Below, one piece after another: positions 9,297 to 18,466 of a stretch of DNA of 64,000 nt (the first letter of the stretch is position 1; each line of letters opens with the position of its first letter). Below the pieces are notes generated by a model that saw only the letters and a list, made by a program, of their open reading frames with translations, was not told where the DNA came from and did not search any database. The stretch is from Rhodoblastus sp963713695 (GTDB lineage Bacteria; Pseudomonadota; Alphaproteobacteria; Rhizobiales; Beijerinckiaceae), in contig CAVQMU010000005.1 of NCBI GenBank assembly GCA_963713695.1, positions 62,001 through 126,000 on the forward strand, read 5' to 3'. Position numbers and translations under genes: made by a program.

Positions 9297-9629
9297 ATGA
9301 TCCGAAGCGGCAACCTGTTTTCCGACTTGCCAGCGTCGCAGGCCGGCGAGCAATTCCAGACGCTTTTGGAGACGGCTGGCTTGAAGATCGAGCGCATCGT
9401 CTCCCGGGGACAGGCGAGTCCGCCGGGCTTTTGGCACAATCAGGAAAATACGGAATGGGTGCTGCTGGTCTCGGGAGCGGCGGGCCTGCGCATCGAGGGC
9501 GAGGACGCCGCGCGCGTGCTTCGCCCGGGCGATCATGTCGAAATTCCAGCACATGTCCGGCACAGGGTCGAATGGACCGACGCGGCGGCCCCGACAATCT
9601 GGCTCGCCGTCCACATGGCGGCCAATTAG
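9297..9629 (+). CDS. Cupin-domain protein
   Basis: Small beta-barrel protein of 110 residues. Cupin motif 1 is around WHNQENTEWVLLVSGAAGL and motif 2 around RPGDHVEIPAHVRHRVEW, with histidines and a glutamate that could bind a metal ion. Function is unknown; small cupins of this type are often annotated only by domain. GAGG lies about 9 bases upstream of the ATG. It is divergent from nikR, so the two share a roughly 90-base promoter region, and it converges on the GGDEF/EAL gene. Confidence 0.8.
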   Translation: MIRSGNLFSDLPASQAGEQFQTLLETAGLKIERIVSRGQASPPGFWHNQENTEWVLLVSGAAGLRIEGEDAARVLRPGDHVEIPAHVRHRVEWTDAAAPTIWLAVHMAAN

Positions 9630-9633
9630 GCGC

Positions 9634-11939
9634 TCAGGCGGCGAAGCGCGCCGCAATCTCGAATTTCTTCCAGGGAATGTCCTGCGTGGCGACCGATTTC
9701 GAGAACAGCCAGCCCTGGGCGTAAGCGACCTTCTCCGCAACCAGGATTTCGAGCTGCGCCGCCGTTTCGACGCCTTCGGCGACGATCGTCATGGACAGGC
9801 TCGCCGCCAGCTGGCCGATGGCGCCGATGATGGCGCGATGTTCCCTGCGCGTTTCGATCAAATCGATAAAGGCCCTGTCGAGCTTCACTTTTCGGAAGGG
9901 GAAGTTGATCAGATAGCCGAAGGTGGAATAGCCCTGGCCAAAATCGTCGAGCGCCAGGCTGCATCCCATGCCGACGATCGCCTCGACCGCCGCCTTGGTC
10001 AATTCGTCAGACGAAATCAGCAGGTTTTCGGTGATTTCAAGTTCGAGCCTGCGAGGATCGAGGCCGGTTTCGCGCAGCGTCCGCGCGATCGTTTCAGGCA
10101 AATTGTCGCGCCGGAACTGGACTGGTGAAAGATTGACCGCGACAGAGGCAGGCTCCGGCCATGCTGCGGCGTCGCGGCAGGCCTGCATCAGCGCCCAGCG
10201 GCCAAGTTCGGCGATCATGCCTGTTTCCTCGGCGACCGCGATGAATCTGTCGGGCGCGATCCTCATCGTCGGATGCCGCCAGCGCATCAGCGCCTCGCAG
10301 CAGGCGACCTTCCCGCTCACAAGATCGACGATCGGCTGGTATTCGAGGAAGAACTGGCCCTTCGCCATGCCGGCGCGCATGTCCAGGATGATCTGGCGGC
10401 GTTCCTGGGCCTCGGAGTCAAGGCTGCCCTCGAAAAAGTGGAAGGCGCCCGGCCCTGCTGCTTGGACTTGTACAAAGCCAGATCCGCGGCGCGCAAAATG
10501 TCGTCGCGGCTGCGTCCGTCCGCCGGCGCAATGGCGACGCCGGCGCTCATGCCGATGACGATGGCGTGCGAATCGATTTCGTAGGGCTCGGCAACGGTCT
10601 CGATCAGCCGCTGGAGCAGGCCCGACACTTCGGCGACGGCGCCGTCCTTGTCGAGATAGGGCAAAATCAGCACGAATTCGTCGCCGCCAAAGCGCGCAAG
10701 ATGGTCGCTCGGCCTGATGCAGCCTTGCATCCGCCTGGCGACCGCCACGAGAAGCTGGTCGCCGACCATGTGCGTGAGCGTGTCATTGACCTCCTTGAAA
10801 TGGTCAAGGTCGATGCAGACCACGGCGAAAGGCTGGCTCGACCGCGCAGTGCGCGCCAGGATTTCGGCGAATTTCTCCTCGAACTGGCTGCGGTTCGGCA
10901 GTCCCGTCAGCTTGTCGAACCGGGCCATATGGGCGATTTTCGCTTCCTGCGCCTTGCGTTCGGTGACATCGTTGACGATGACGACGGCGCCGCCATGCGC
11001 CATGGCCTGGAACGTCAGCTCGAAAATGCGGCCGTCGCGCAGCGCGAGCGTCATTTCCTGCCGGGCGCGGCAGCGGGTTCCCGCGACGAACTGCTCCTCG
11101 ACGAGATCCAGCCCATCGAGCGGCAATAGCCCGGCGCGCGCTGCGCAAAAAATGATGCGGGACGGCGACGCGCCCTTGGCGCGGCTCTCGTCGTCGAGCC
11201 GAAAGAATTCGGCAAAGCCGCGATTGCAGATCACCAGACTTTCGCTGGCGTCAAACATGGCGAGGCCATGCGGCATATTGGTGAGGGCGGCGTCAAAATT
11301 GGCGGCCTGCTCGGCGAGCGCATCGGCGAGGGCGTGCTTTTCGCGACCGAAAAGCAGCGCGCTGACCAATGTTTTATAAGCAGAACGCGAAATTTCGATC
11401 ATCGCCATGACCGCGGAGAGCATCAGCGCGGCGATCGCTACGTTCGCCACGCCGCCATTTAGCAAGAAACCGACGCCGAGCGGCGCGATCGCAAGGACCA
11501 GCTGGCTCTGGACGCAGAGGGGCACGCCGGCGTTGCGGCTCGCGCTCGACGCCGCATAACCGATGGCGGTGGCGACCAGCGGGACGGTGATCGCAGCGTC
11601 GCCAATCTGCGTAACGCCGATGAAGCTGCAAAGCCCGAGCAGAACCGACACCGCGGAAGCCGACCAGATGGTCCGGTTTTTCCAGATTTCGAGTTCGCCA
11701 ACGGAAAAATCGCCTCGCGCGCGGTTGTAAAACCAGGTCAGGAGAAAGCGCATCGCTGCCGCGACGCAGACGAGGCTCGCCATGACCTCAAGGGAAAGAT
11801 TTCTGCTCGATGCGGCGCAGACCAGAATGACAGCGGCGACGCCGAGATTTCCGGAGGCCAGCGACCGCAGCGAACCATGAAGCAAATCGAGAAGCTCGAT
11901 TTCGACCTCGAACGGCAAAAGTGACGGTTGCGAGGTCAT
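9634..11939 (-). CDS. Membrane-anchored PAS-GGDEF-EAL cyclic-di-GMP enzyme (frameshifted)
   Basis: The N-terminal part (11939 to about 10445) encodes several membrane helices, a PAS-like sensor region (NMPHGLAMFDASESLVICNRGF) and a GGDEF domain with intact RFGGDEF. The C-terminal part, in another frame (about 10447 to 9634), is an EAL phosphodiesterase domain with intact CCEALMRW and LDDFGQGYS. The two read as one protein if a single base missing at about 10443-10448 is restored, giving GRARFHFFEG at the join. Both active-site signatures are intact, so the indel is probably a sequence error or a very recent lesion. The product would make and/or degrade cyclic-di-GMP at the membrane. Confidence 0.85.
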
Positions 11940-12242
11940 TACTTTCTCGGGATGTCCCCCCGGCCAGTCACGACGCTGGCCGAAACGATCGGCTTCCGGG
12001 CTGCAGTCTTCTCGCTCGCTTGGGCGCGTCGGGAGGAATACGGCGTAATAACAACACGAAGAAGTTAAGGAATAACAACCTCTGATTGTAAACGGCCAAG
12101 ACCACTACCTTCCTCAATCGAACGAAAATAAATCGCAATCGCTTGCGGTTGGCGTATGCTGCCGTTCCCGCAACGACGTTCTTCGTCGGATTGTGGCGGC
12201 GTGCAATTTCCTAGCTTGATTCTGTTTGACTGGCTGAACCCG
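11940..12242. other. Intergenic region with divergent promoters
   Basis: About 300 bases between the start of the GGDEF/EAL gene (minus) and ogt (plus). It is AT-rich around 12040-12130, as expected of promoters. An in-frame ATG at 12156 could extend ogt. I see no RNA gene, repeat or clear operator. Confidence 0.4.
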
Positions 12243-12784
12243 ATGCCAGGCGCCCGCGCCAATTCTTCACCCGCCAGCCACGCCGGCGAAAAGATCGTCT
12301 TCGCCACGGCCGCCGCCTCGCTGGGCGAAATTCTCGTCGCCCGCAGCGCCGCCGGAATCTGCGCCATCCTGATGGGCGACAACCGCGGCCGCCTTAAGCG
12401 GGAGCTGACGAAACACTTCGCCGACGCCCGGCTTGTCGAGGACGGGCCCAGCGTCGCCGACGCGATCGCCGCCGTGGCCGCCGCGGTCGATCATCCCGGC
12501 GGCGCGTTCGATTTTCAGCTCGATATCCGCGGAACCGATTTCCAGAAAAAGGTCTGGACGGTCCTGCGCGAATTCCGCCTGGCGAGACAACCAGCTATTC
12601 GGAAGTCGCGCGCCGCATCGGATCGCCCAAAGCCCTGCGCGCCGTGGCCGGCGCCTGCGCCGCCAATGTGCTGGCGCTGGCCATTCCCTGCCATCGGGTG
12701 CTGCGCAGCAATGGTTCGCTGTCGGGCTATCGCTGGGGCATGGAGCGCAAGCGCGCCCTGCTCGATCGCGAAAAAAACTGCTGA
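12243..12784 (+). CDS. ogt: Methylated-DNA--protein-cysteine methyltransferase (frameshifted)
   Basis: DNA repair suicide enzyme that takes the alkyl group from O6-alkylguanine onto a cysteine. The first frame gives the N-terminal domain through FQKKVWTVLREF; the rest (PGETTSYSEVARRIG, then the active-site PCHRVL and GSLSGYRWGMERK) continues in a second frame to a stop at 12784. Restoring one A at about 12571 gives REIPPGETTSY, the normal family sequence. The active-site cysteine is intact, so the break may be artefactual. The start is uncertain; no strong Shine-Dalgarno is seen before the ATG at 12243. Confidence 0.82.
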
Positions 12785-12879
12785 AGCCCGGCAGGCGCGC
12801 CCGACAAATTTCGACCCGTCTTTTGGCAAAGTTGCGCTAGATCAAGTGCGGCCAAGCCAAAGGCCATTATATTGATCAG

Positions 12880-12958
12880 CGTGACTTCGCGTCGCGAACG
12901 CCCGGCCCTCGGGCGTTTCCTCCCTGAGACTTGGACCGCTCCTTGGGCGGTCCTTTTT
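12880..12958 (+). ncRNA. Candidate suhB/MmgR-like small RNA
   Basis: A roughly 79-base element between two convergent genes. It has a perfect 8-bp stem AACGCCCG/CGGGCGTT, then a single-stranded TTCCTCCCTGAGA stretch (anti-Shine-Dalgarno-like CCTCCC), then an intrinsic terminator hairpin with T-run. TATATT at 12868-12873 would be a -10 box placing the transcript start near 12880. This architecture and the CCTCCC loop recall the alphaproteobacterial suhB/MmgR (alpha-r8) family, which is known from memory only; the family assignment is tentative. Confidence 0.5.
12933..12958 (+). terminator. Intrinsic terminator of the candidate small RNA
   Basis: GGACCGC and GCGGTCC form a 7-bp stem around a short loop, followed immediately by TTTTT. 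It ends either the small RNA or the ogt transcript. Confidence 0.8.
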
Positions 12959-13006
12959 CATTCTGGGCCTGCTCACGCAGCCAAAGTCGCGCAGGCCATG
13001 CCGCGG

Positions 13007-13070
13007 CCTCATTCAGGAAGCGGCTACCTTGCCGCGATGCCCTCATTCGGAAAGCGAGGGCCTTGCCGCG
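13007..13070. repeat. Imperfect 30-bp direct repeat at the 3' end of the DUF2244 gene
   Basis: Two 30-base copies (13007-13036 and 13041-13070) match at 24 positions and both end CCTTGCCGCG. The second copy encodes the C-terminus of the DUF2244 protein; the first straddles its stop, so the gene end seems to have been duplicated. Confidence 0.55.
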
Positions 13071-13569
13071 CCTGCGCCAGCGCCGCGCTCAAATCCCTGG
13101 CCAGCCGGGTCTTTTCGCTCCTCCCTAGAAAGGCGCCGACCTGCACGCTCTTTTCCCGCGAAAACAGGTCGAGGCGCTCGACGCCGAATTCGGAATGTCG
13201 CTCGACCTCCAGCCGAACCCAGAGCGGATTGAACCGCCAGTCCCTCCGATGACCCGCCGGATCCACGCGGGCGTAATGAAGCTGCACCGGGCTCAGGTGA
13301 AGATCCTCATAAGCGAGGGCGGCGCGAGCATTGCGATTGAAGGCGAGGACAAGGCCGAGCCACGTCAGCGCAAGGAAGAACGCCACCGGCCATGCCCCCG
13401 ATAGACAGAAATACAATCCGGCTGCGCCCTGCGGCAGGGCGAAAACCGCAAGCGCGATGCCGCGTCCCCTCGGGCGTAGCGACCTTTGCGGGCGGAGACG
13501 CCGGGCGAAAAGCAAGGCCTCCGCCCCGGCATTTTCAGGGATCAGGTCGTCCACTTCCGCTTCGAGCAT
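13024..13569 (-). CDS. DUF2244 domain membrane protein
   Basis: Protein of 181 residues with two adjacent hydrophobic helices (GIALAVFALPQGAAGLYF and VAFFLALTWLGLVLAF) flanked by soluble parts, the layout of the DUF2244 family common in alphaproteobacteria. Biochemical function is unknown; membership rests on the pattern LTWLGLVLAFNRNARAA and the downstream LSREKSVQVG-like segment. It is divergent from nth, with a short shared promoter region, as DUF2244 genes often are. Confidence 0.82.
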   Translation of the reverse strand: MLEAEVDDLIPENAGAEALLFARRLRPQRSLRPRGRGIALAVFALPQGAAGLYFCLSGAWPVAFFLALTWLGLVLAFNRNARAALAYEDLHLSPVQLHYARVDPAGHRRDWRFNPLWVRLEVERHSEFGVERLDLFSREKSVQVGAFLGRSEKTRLARDLSAALAQARQGPRFPNEGIAAR

Positions 13570-13659
13570 TGCCGGACCGCCCCCGTCGGCGCTTCAATTC
13601 CTGCCTCTCGACCGCTTGCGGCAGCTTGTCACGCCGGACGGGACGCGCTCTAGTATGGC

Positions 13660-14406
13660 ATGACCAAAAACGTCAGCAAACAAGCCGCCTCAGCTAAACC
13701 TCGGGCCGTCAAGGATAAACCTGCGACAGGCCGAAAAGGCGCCAGGGATCTCGACAGGGTGCGGAATATTTTTGCACGTTTCGAAGCGATAGATCCGGAG
13801 CCGAAGGGGGAGCTTGAATATGTCAATCCCTTCACCCTGCTGGTGGCCGTGGTCCTCTCGGCCCAGGCGACCGATCTCGGCGTCAATCGCGCGACGCGAG
13901 CTCTTTTCGCCGAAGCGTCCACGCCGCAGGCCATGCTGGCGCTCGGCGAAGAGGGCGTGCAAGACAAGATCAAGACCATCGGCCTGTTCCGCGCCAAGGC
14001 GAAAAACGTTATCGGCCTGTCGCACAAGCTGATCGAAGAATTCAGCGGCGAGGTCCCACGTAGCCGGGAGGCGCTCGAAAGCCTGCCCGGAGTCGGCCGG
14101 AAGACCGCCAATGTCGTGCTCAATATCGCCTTCGGCGAAAAGACCATTGCGGTCGACACCCATCTCTTCCGCGTCTCGAACCGCATTCCACTGGCGCGCG
14201 GCGCGACGCCGGAAGCCGTCGAGCGAGGGCTGATGGGCCTCATCCCCGACCAGTACCTGCTGCACGCCCATCATTGGCTGATCCTGCACGGACGCTACAT
14301 CTGCAAGGCGCGCAAGCCGCTCTGCGGAATCTGCCCGATCGAGGATCTGTGCGAGTTTCCCGACAAGACCCCCATTCCGCCGCTGCGACAAAAGACCCCG
14401 GCGTGA
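13660..14406 (+). CDS. nth: Endonuclease III, DNA glycosylase/AP lyase
   Basis: Cytoplasmic base-excision repair enzyme of 248 residues that removes oxidised pyrimidines and cleaves at abasic sites. The helix-hairpin-helix LPGVGRKTANVVL contains the catalytic lysine, the catalytic aspartate is in VDTHLFRVSNR, and the C-terminal iron-sulfur loop has C-x6-C-x2-C-x5-C (CKARKPLCGICPIEDLC). A lysine/alanine-rich N-terminal extension of about 30 residues precedes the conserved core. Confidence 0.96.
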   Translation: MTKNVSKQAASAKPRAVKDKPATGRKGARDLDRVRNIFARFEAIDPEPKGELEYVNPFTLLVAVVLSAQATDLGVNRATRALFAEASTPQAMLALGEEGVQDKIKTIGLFRAKAKNVIGLSHKLIEEFSGEVPRSREALESLPGVGRKTANVVLNIAFGEKTIAVDTHLFRVSNRIPLARGATPEAVERGLMGLIPDQYLLHAHHWLILHGRYICKARKPLCGICPIEDLCEFPDKTPIPPLRQKTPA

Positions 14407-14425
14407 CGTCCCCATAACGACGGCC

Positions 14426-14445
14426 CAAGTGACTTGGGTCACTTG
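14426..14445. terminator. Inverted repeat after nth
   Basis: CAAGTGAC and GTCACTTG form a perfect 8-bp dyad around TTGG, 20 bases after the nth stop. There is no T-run, so it may be a weak terminator or an operator for the small gene that follows. Confidence 0.4.
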
Positions 14446-14523
14446 TTCGCCGCCCTCCCATCCGCATAGTCGCCCACGGAATGCCAAGGCGTCGATCGCC
14501 GCGGCGGAATGCGGGGGACTCCC

Positions 14524-14751
14524 ATGCTGGGCCCGATGGATCTTGAGGGTTGGCGCGACGACGACAAGGAAGAGGAATTGCGCGCTCGCCTCGACGCCTG
14601 TTCCGAAATCCAGCTATTGCGCGGAAAAAGCCGAATTTCCTCGCTGCCGCGCATGAGCCGGTCGGATTTCGAACTGGCCCGCAGCTATGCCCTCGGCGAA
14701 CAGCTCGGCGGCGAGCTGATCCGCTACCTGGCGCTGCGGCTGAAAGCCTGA
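14524..14751 (+). CDS. Small hypothetical protein
   Basis: I do not recognise this 75-residue, highly charged protein. It has a helical pattern (EEELRARLDACSE and LGEQLGGELIRYLALRLKA), no signal peptide and no membrane segment. The ATG at 14524 is preferred over an in-frame ATG at 14509 because a GCGGGGGAC stretch precedes it. Codon use is typical for the genome. It is plausible but not certain; a long minus-strand frame covers the same region without any family resemblance. Confidence 0.5.
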   Translation: MLGPMDLEGWRDDDKEEELRARLDACSEIQLLRGKSRISSLPRMSRSDFELARSYALGEQLGGELIRYLALRLKA

Positions 14752-14971
14752 GCTCAAGCATATAAAGGATTTTTAACTTTCTGCCTGAAATGCGCTCTTG
14801 TTTGGCGCGGCAACCGCTTCTATACGGGGCGCTCCGGCGCGCTTGGAGCAATGTGCGAAAAGCGGACGCCGGTTTTTCGCAAAAACATTGCGAAAACAAT
14901 GAAATCCGGGGGCGGCTGCAATTCAACCGAATTGCGATCGAACTCTGGACATCCGGTTGAACAGATCAGGC

Positions 14972-15664
14972 ATGCCGCAGCTCTTTCATCATCCGCTTTG
15001 TCCCCATTCCCGCTTCGTCCGCCTGGCGCTGGGCGAATATGGCGTGGACGTGGAATTGATCGAAGAGCGCACGCACGAGCGGCGGCATGAATTCCTGCTG
15101 CTCGATCCCGCCGGGCAAACTCCTGTCCTCGTCGAGGACAACGGCTTTGTCGTGCCGGGCGCCGGGGCGATCGCCGAATGGCTCGACGAGACGCGCGGCG
15201 AACAACTCGGCGATCACAGTTTGCTGCCCGCCTCGCCCGAGGCGCGCGTCGAAGTGCGGCGGCTCGTCGCCTGGTTCAACGACAAGTTTTTCGCCGAAGT
15301 CTCGAACTGGCTGGTGACCGAAAAGGTTTACAAGCGTTTCACGACGACCGAGATCGGCGGCGGCGCGCCGGATATGGACGCGGTGCGCGCAGCGCGCGCC
15401 AATCTGCGCTATCATCTTCGCTACGTTTCCTATCTGGCGACGACGCGGAACTGGCTGGCCGGCGAAAAAATGACCTATGCCGACCTCGCCGCCGCCGCAC
15501 ATCTCTCCAGCGTCGATTTTCTCGGCGATGCGCCCTGGGACGAAGAAGAGCCGGCCAAGCAATGGTATCAGCGCCTGAAAAGCCGTCCGAGTTTCCGCCC
15601 GCTGCTGGCCGACCGGGTTCCGGGCGTCGCGGCCAATCCGATCTACGCGGAAGTGGATTTCTGA
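14972..15664 (+). CDS. Glutathione S-transferase family protein
   Basis: Cytoplasmic protein of 230 residues. The thioredoxin-like N-terminal domain begins FHHPLCPHSRFVRLAL and contains the glutathione-binding TPVLVEDNG and PGAGAIAEWLDE segments; the C-terminal helical domain includes WLAGEKMTYADLAAAAHL, the usual N-capping motif. I place the start at ATG 14972 because homologues start near MPQLFHHP; a TTG at 14957 would add five residues. The stop overlaps the likely start of queG, so the two are probably cotranscribed. The substrate is unknown. Confidence 0.9.
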   Translation: MPQLFHHPLCPHSRFVRLALGEYGVDVELIEERTHERRHEFLLLDPAGQTPVLVEDNGFVVPGAGAIAEWLDETRGEQLGDHSLLPASPEARVEVRRLVAWFNDKFFAEVSNWLVTEKVYKRFTTTEIGGGAPDMDAVRAARANLRYHLRYVSYLATTRNWLAGEKMTYADLAAAAHLSSVDFLGDAPWDEEEPAKQWYQRLKSRPSFRPLLADRVPGVAANPIYAEVDF

Positions 15665-16776
15665 CGCTTTTACGGACGGAAGCCCGAAGACTGGGCTTCG
15701 ACGCCTGCCGGCTTGCGCGCGCCGATTCGATCCCCGCGGCGCGCGAGAGGCTTGCCGGCTTTCTGGCCGAGGGCCGCCATGGCGACATGGGCTGGCTTGC
15801 GGAGCGCAGCGATTGGCGCGGCGATCCCATAAAACTCTGGCCGGAGGCCCGGTCGATCATTCTCCTGGGCATGAACTACAGCCCGCACGGCGATCCGCTC
15901 GCCACGCTGGCGGAGAAGACAGCAGGCAATATCTCGGTTTACGCTCGCAATCGCGACTATCACGATGTGGTCAAGGGAAAGCTCAAGCAATTGGCGGCCG
16001 TCCTGCTGTCCCAGGCGAAACGGGCCGGCGTCGAGGGCGCCGTAAAGGTTTTCGTCGATACGGCGCCGGTGATGGAGAAGCCGCTCGCCGAAGCCGCCGG
16101 CCTCGGCTGGCAGGGCAAGCACACCAATCTCGTCTCGCGCGAATTCGGCTCCTGGCTATTTCTGGGCAGCATTTTCACCACGCTCGACCTGCCCGCCGAC
16201 GCAGCTGAAGCCGACCATTGCGGCAATTGCCGGTCGTGCCTTGACGCCTGTCCGACCGGCGCGCTCGACGCGCCCTACAGGATCGACGCGCGGGCCTGCA
16301 TTTCCTACCTGACGATCGAGGCCAGGGGGCAAATCCCGCTCGAATTTCGCGAAAAAATCGGCAACCGCATCTATGGCTGCGACGATTGCCTCGCCGTCTG
16401 CCCCTGGAACAAATTCGCGCAGATTTCGCGGGAGGCGAAGTTGCAGGCCAGAGACGATCTGGTCTCCCCGTCGCTTGCAAAACTCGCAGGCCTGGAGGAG
16501 GCGGATTTCCGAGCCTTCTTTTCGGGCAGTCCGATCAAGCGCGTCGGTTTTTCGCGTTTCCTGCGCAATGTGCTTGTGGCCATCGGCAATTCCGGCGACG
16601 CCTCGCTGGCGCCCTTGGCCGCGAGACGGATCGACCATGAATCGCCGCTCGTGCGCGGCATGGCCGTCTGGGCCCTGTCGCGCTTGCTTTCACGCGAAAA
16701 CTTCTTAGCCTTGGCGGCGCGGCGCGGAGAAGACCCGGAGCCGCAGGTGCGGGAAGAATGGGAGCGCGCCATTTGA
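15661..16776 (+). CDS. queG: Epoxyqueuosine reductase QueG
   Basis: Cobalamin- and iron-sulfur-dependent enzyme that completes queuosine in tRNA. The 371 residues contain YSPHGDPL, the substrate-site VFVDTAPVMEKPLAEAAGLGW, two ferredoxin-like clusters (CGNCRSCLDACPTGAL and CDDCLAVCPW) and a C-terminal HEAT-like repeat. No ATG, GTG or TTG stands at the right place; the frame would start at CTG 15661, which overlaps the stop of the upstream gene (CTGA), in the position where related operons have ATGA. Either a CTG start or a base error is possible. It is coupled to genes on both sides. Confidence 0.92.
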   Translation: MTLLRTEARRLGFDACRLARADSIPAARERLAGFLAEGRHGDMGWLAERSDWRGDPIKLWPEARSIILLGMNYSPHGDPLATLAEKTAGNISVYARNRDYHDVVKGKLKQLAAVLLSQAKRAGVEGAVKVFVDTAPVMEKPLAEAAGLGWQGKHTNLVSREFGSWLFLGSIFTTLDLPADAAEADHCGNCRSCLDACPTGALDAPYRIDARACISYLTIEARGQIPLEFREKIGNRIYGCDDCLAVCPWNKFAQISREAKLQARDDLVSPSLAKLAGLEEADFRAFFSGSPIKRVGFSRFLRNVLVAIGNSGDASLAPLAARRIDHESPLVRGMAVWALSRLLSRENFLALAARRGEDPEPQVREEWERAI

Positions 16777-17648
16777 ATCTCCTCGTCTTCGGCCTTGGCT
16801 ACACCGCCTCCCACTATGCGGAAAATCATTCCGGCGCCTTTGCGCGCGTGACCGGAACGAAACGCGCGCCGCAGGCGGAGACGCGCGGCCGCATCAAATT
16901 GCTGCCTTTCGACGGCGCCCTGGAAAAAATCGATCCGCGCCTCGACGCGGCTCTGTTGGACGCTGACGCGCTGCTCGTCAGCGCCGGGCCGGATGCCCTC
17001 GGCGATCCCGTCCTGCGCCGCCTCGCGGAAAAAATCGCCGGCTCGGAAAAGCTGAAAAAAATCGTCTATCTCTCGACCATCGGCGTTTACGGCGATCACA
17101 AGGGCGAATGGATCGACGAGACCGCCCCCGCGCACCCCTCGAACGAGCGCAGCCGCCAGAGGCTTGTTGCGGAGCGGGGATGGCTGGAATTGGCGGAAGC
17201 CGGCGGCAAGGAAGTTTATGTCTTGCGGCTTTCGGGCATTTACGGACCGGGCCGCAATGTGCTCGTGAAACTGCGCGAAGGCGCCGCGAAACGGTTGATC
17301 AAGCCGGGACAGGTTTTCAACCGCATCCATGTCGATGACATTTCCGGCGCCATCAACGCCTGCCTGTTAGGGCGCGCGCCAGGCGGGATTTACAATGTCA
17401 CCGACGACGAGCCTGCGCCGCCACAGGACGTCGTCCTTTACGCCGCCCAATTGATGGGCGTTGAGCCGCCGCCGGAACAGGATTTCGTCGAGGCGCGCCT
17501 GACGCCGATGGCGCGCAGCTTTTACGGCGAGAACAAGCGGGTCTCCAACCGGCGCATGAGGGAAAACCTCAGCTTTGAACTGGCTTTTCCGAACTATCGG
17601 GAGGGGATCGCGGCGCTTAAGGCCCTGGGCGAAGGCGATGCAGCATAA
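16773..17648 (+). CDS. SDR-family NAD-dependent epimerase/dehydratase-like protein
   Basis: Extended short-chain dehydrogenase-like protein of about 291 residues. The nucleotide-binding motif is LLVFGLGYTASHY, and YLSTIGVYGDHKGEW and LRLSGIYGPGRN are typical of the YeeZ-like group. The usual YxxxK catalytic pair is not evident, as the tyrosine region reads SNERSRQRLVAE. Two starts are possible: ATG 16758 or TTG 16773. I favour TTG because GGAG is 8 bases upstream, it overlaps the queG stop (TTGA), and the product then opens MNLLVFGLGY. The substrate is unknown. Confidence 0.85.
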   Translation: MNLLVFGLGYTASHYAENHSGAFARVTGTKRAPQAETRGRIKLLPFDGALEKIDPRLDAALLDADALLVSAGPDALGDPVLRRLAEKIAGSEKLKKIVYLSTIGVYGDHKGEWIDETAPAHPSNERSRQRLVAERGWLELAEAGGKEVYVLRLSGIYGPGRNVLVKLREGAAKRLIKPGQVFNRIHVDDISGAINACLLGRAPGGIYNVTDDEPAPPQDVVLYAAQLMGVEPPPEQDFVEARLTPMARSFYGENKRVSNRRMRENLSFELAFPNYREGIAALKALGEGDAA

Positions 17649-17821
17649 CATTCTGAATAATAAGGCCTATGCTTAGCGCTTAAAAGGCAAGCTGACGCAA
17701 AGAAGAGTGCTTGTTGTCTGCATCCGTCAACTTGGCGCTTTGCCGTGAGCCGCAGCAATTAACGATTTGATCACGACATCGCCGATACAGTTTACCCTAG
17801 GTGAGCCAACCCGGTCGATGA

Positions 17822-18466
17822 ATGACATATCCTTCTCTCTTCAAGCGCAGGACGAGAAATACGGCCCAGTCGCCTTGGCCGGGTCGGCGCTTGTCCGCTG
17901 CTTGCCGGCTGTCCGGCACGAGCGGCTCCGCGGCGGTCGAGTTCGGCCTCATAGGCCCCGTCTTCATATTCATAATATTGTTTCTGATGTCGGTCGGCTA
18001 CATCATGCTCATGAAGCAGTCGTTGATTTACGCGACTCAGAAAGCGGCCCGGCAGATCGCAACAGGTCAGGTCCAGACGGCAGGATTGACGCAGGCGCAA
18101 TTCGTCGCCCAGGATATTTGTCCGCTCCTCCCATCGCCGATGTTCACGTGCTCCAACGTCATCGTCAACGTACAGCCGGTTCCGACAACAGATGGAAATT
18201 ACCCGAACGAGTACTCCAGCTTCCTGAATTCGACCTCCACCGGGCTTGCGATTCCGGCGACGCTGTCAAACAGCGCGACAAGCTTTTGTCCCGGCGCCGC
18301 CGGCGGTTATGTCTACGTCCAGGTCCTCTACCCCGTCTCCATTCCTGGCTCGCTGTTTTCGAGTATTCTGACGACGGCAACCTATAATGGAGCGAGTGTT
18401 TACCTGATTTCGGCAACGGCGACGTTCCTGAACGAGCCCTTTGTCGCAGCCATGGGCGCATGCTGA
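17822..18466 (+). CDS. TadE-type minor pilin / pilus assembly protein
   Basis: Protein of 214 residues with the TadE pattern: a basic N-terminus, then GSAAVEFGLIGPVFIFIILF as processed pseudopilin-like helix with the conserved glutamate five residues into it, and a variable extracytoplasmic C-terminal part rich in serine and threonine. It is the first of three genes of the same type in a row; the next start overlaps its stop. The prepilin peptidase, TadA ATPase and Flp pilin are not in the window. Confidence 0.85.
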   Translation: MTYPSLFKRRTRNTAQSPWPGRRLSAACRLSGTSGSAAVEFGLIGPVFIFIILFLMSVGYIMLMKQSLIYATQKAARQIATGQVQTAGLTQAQFVAQDICPLLPSPMFTCSNVIVNVQPVPTTDGNYPNEYSSFLNSTSTGLAIPATLSNSATSFCPGAAGGYVYVQVLYPVSIPGSLFSSILTTATYNGASVYLISATATFLNEPFVAAMGAC

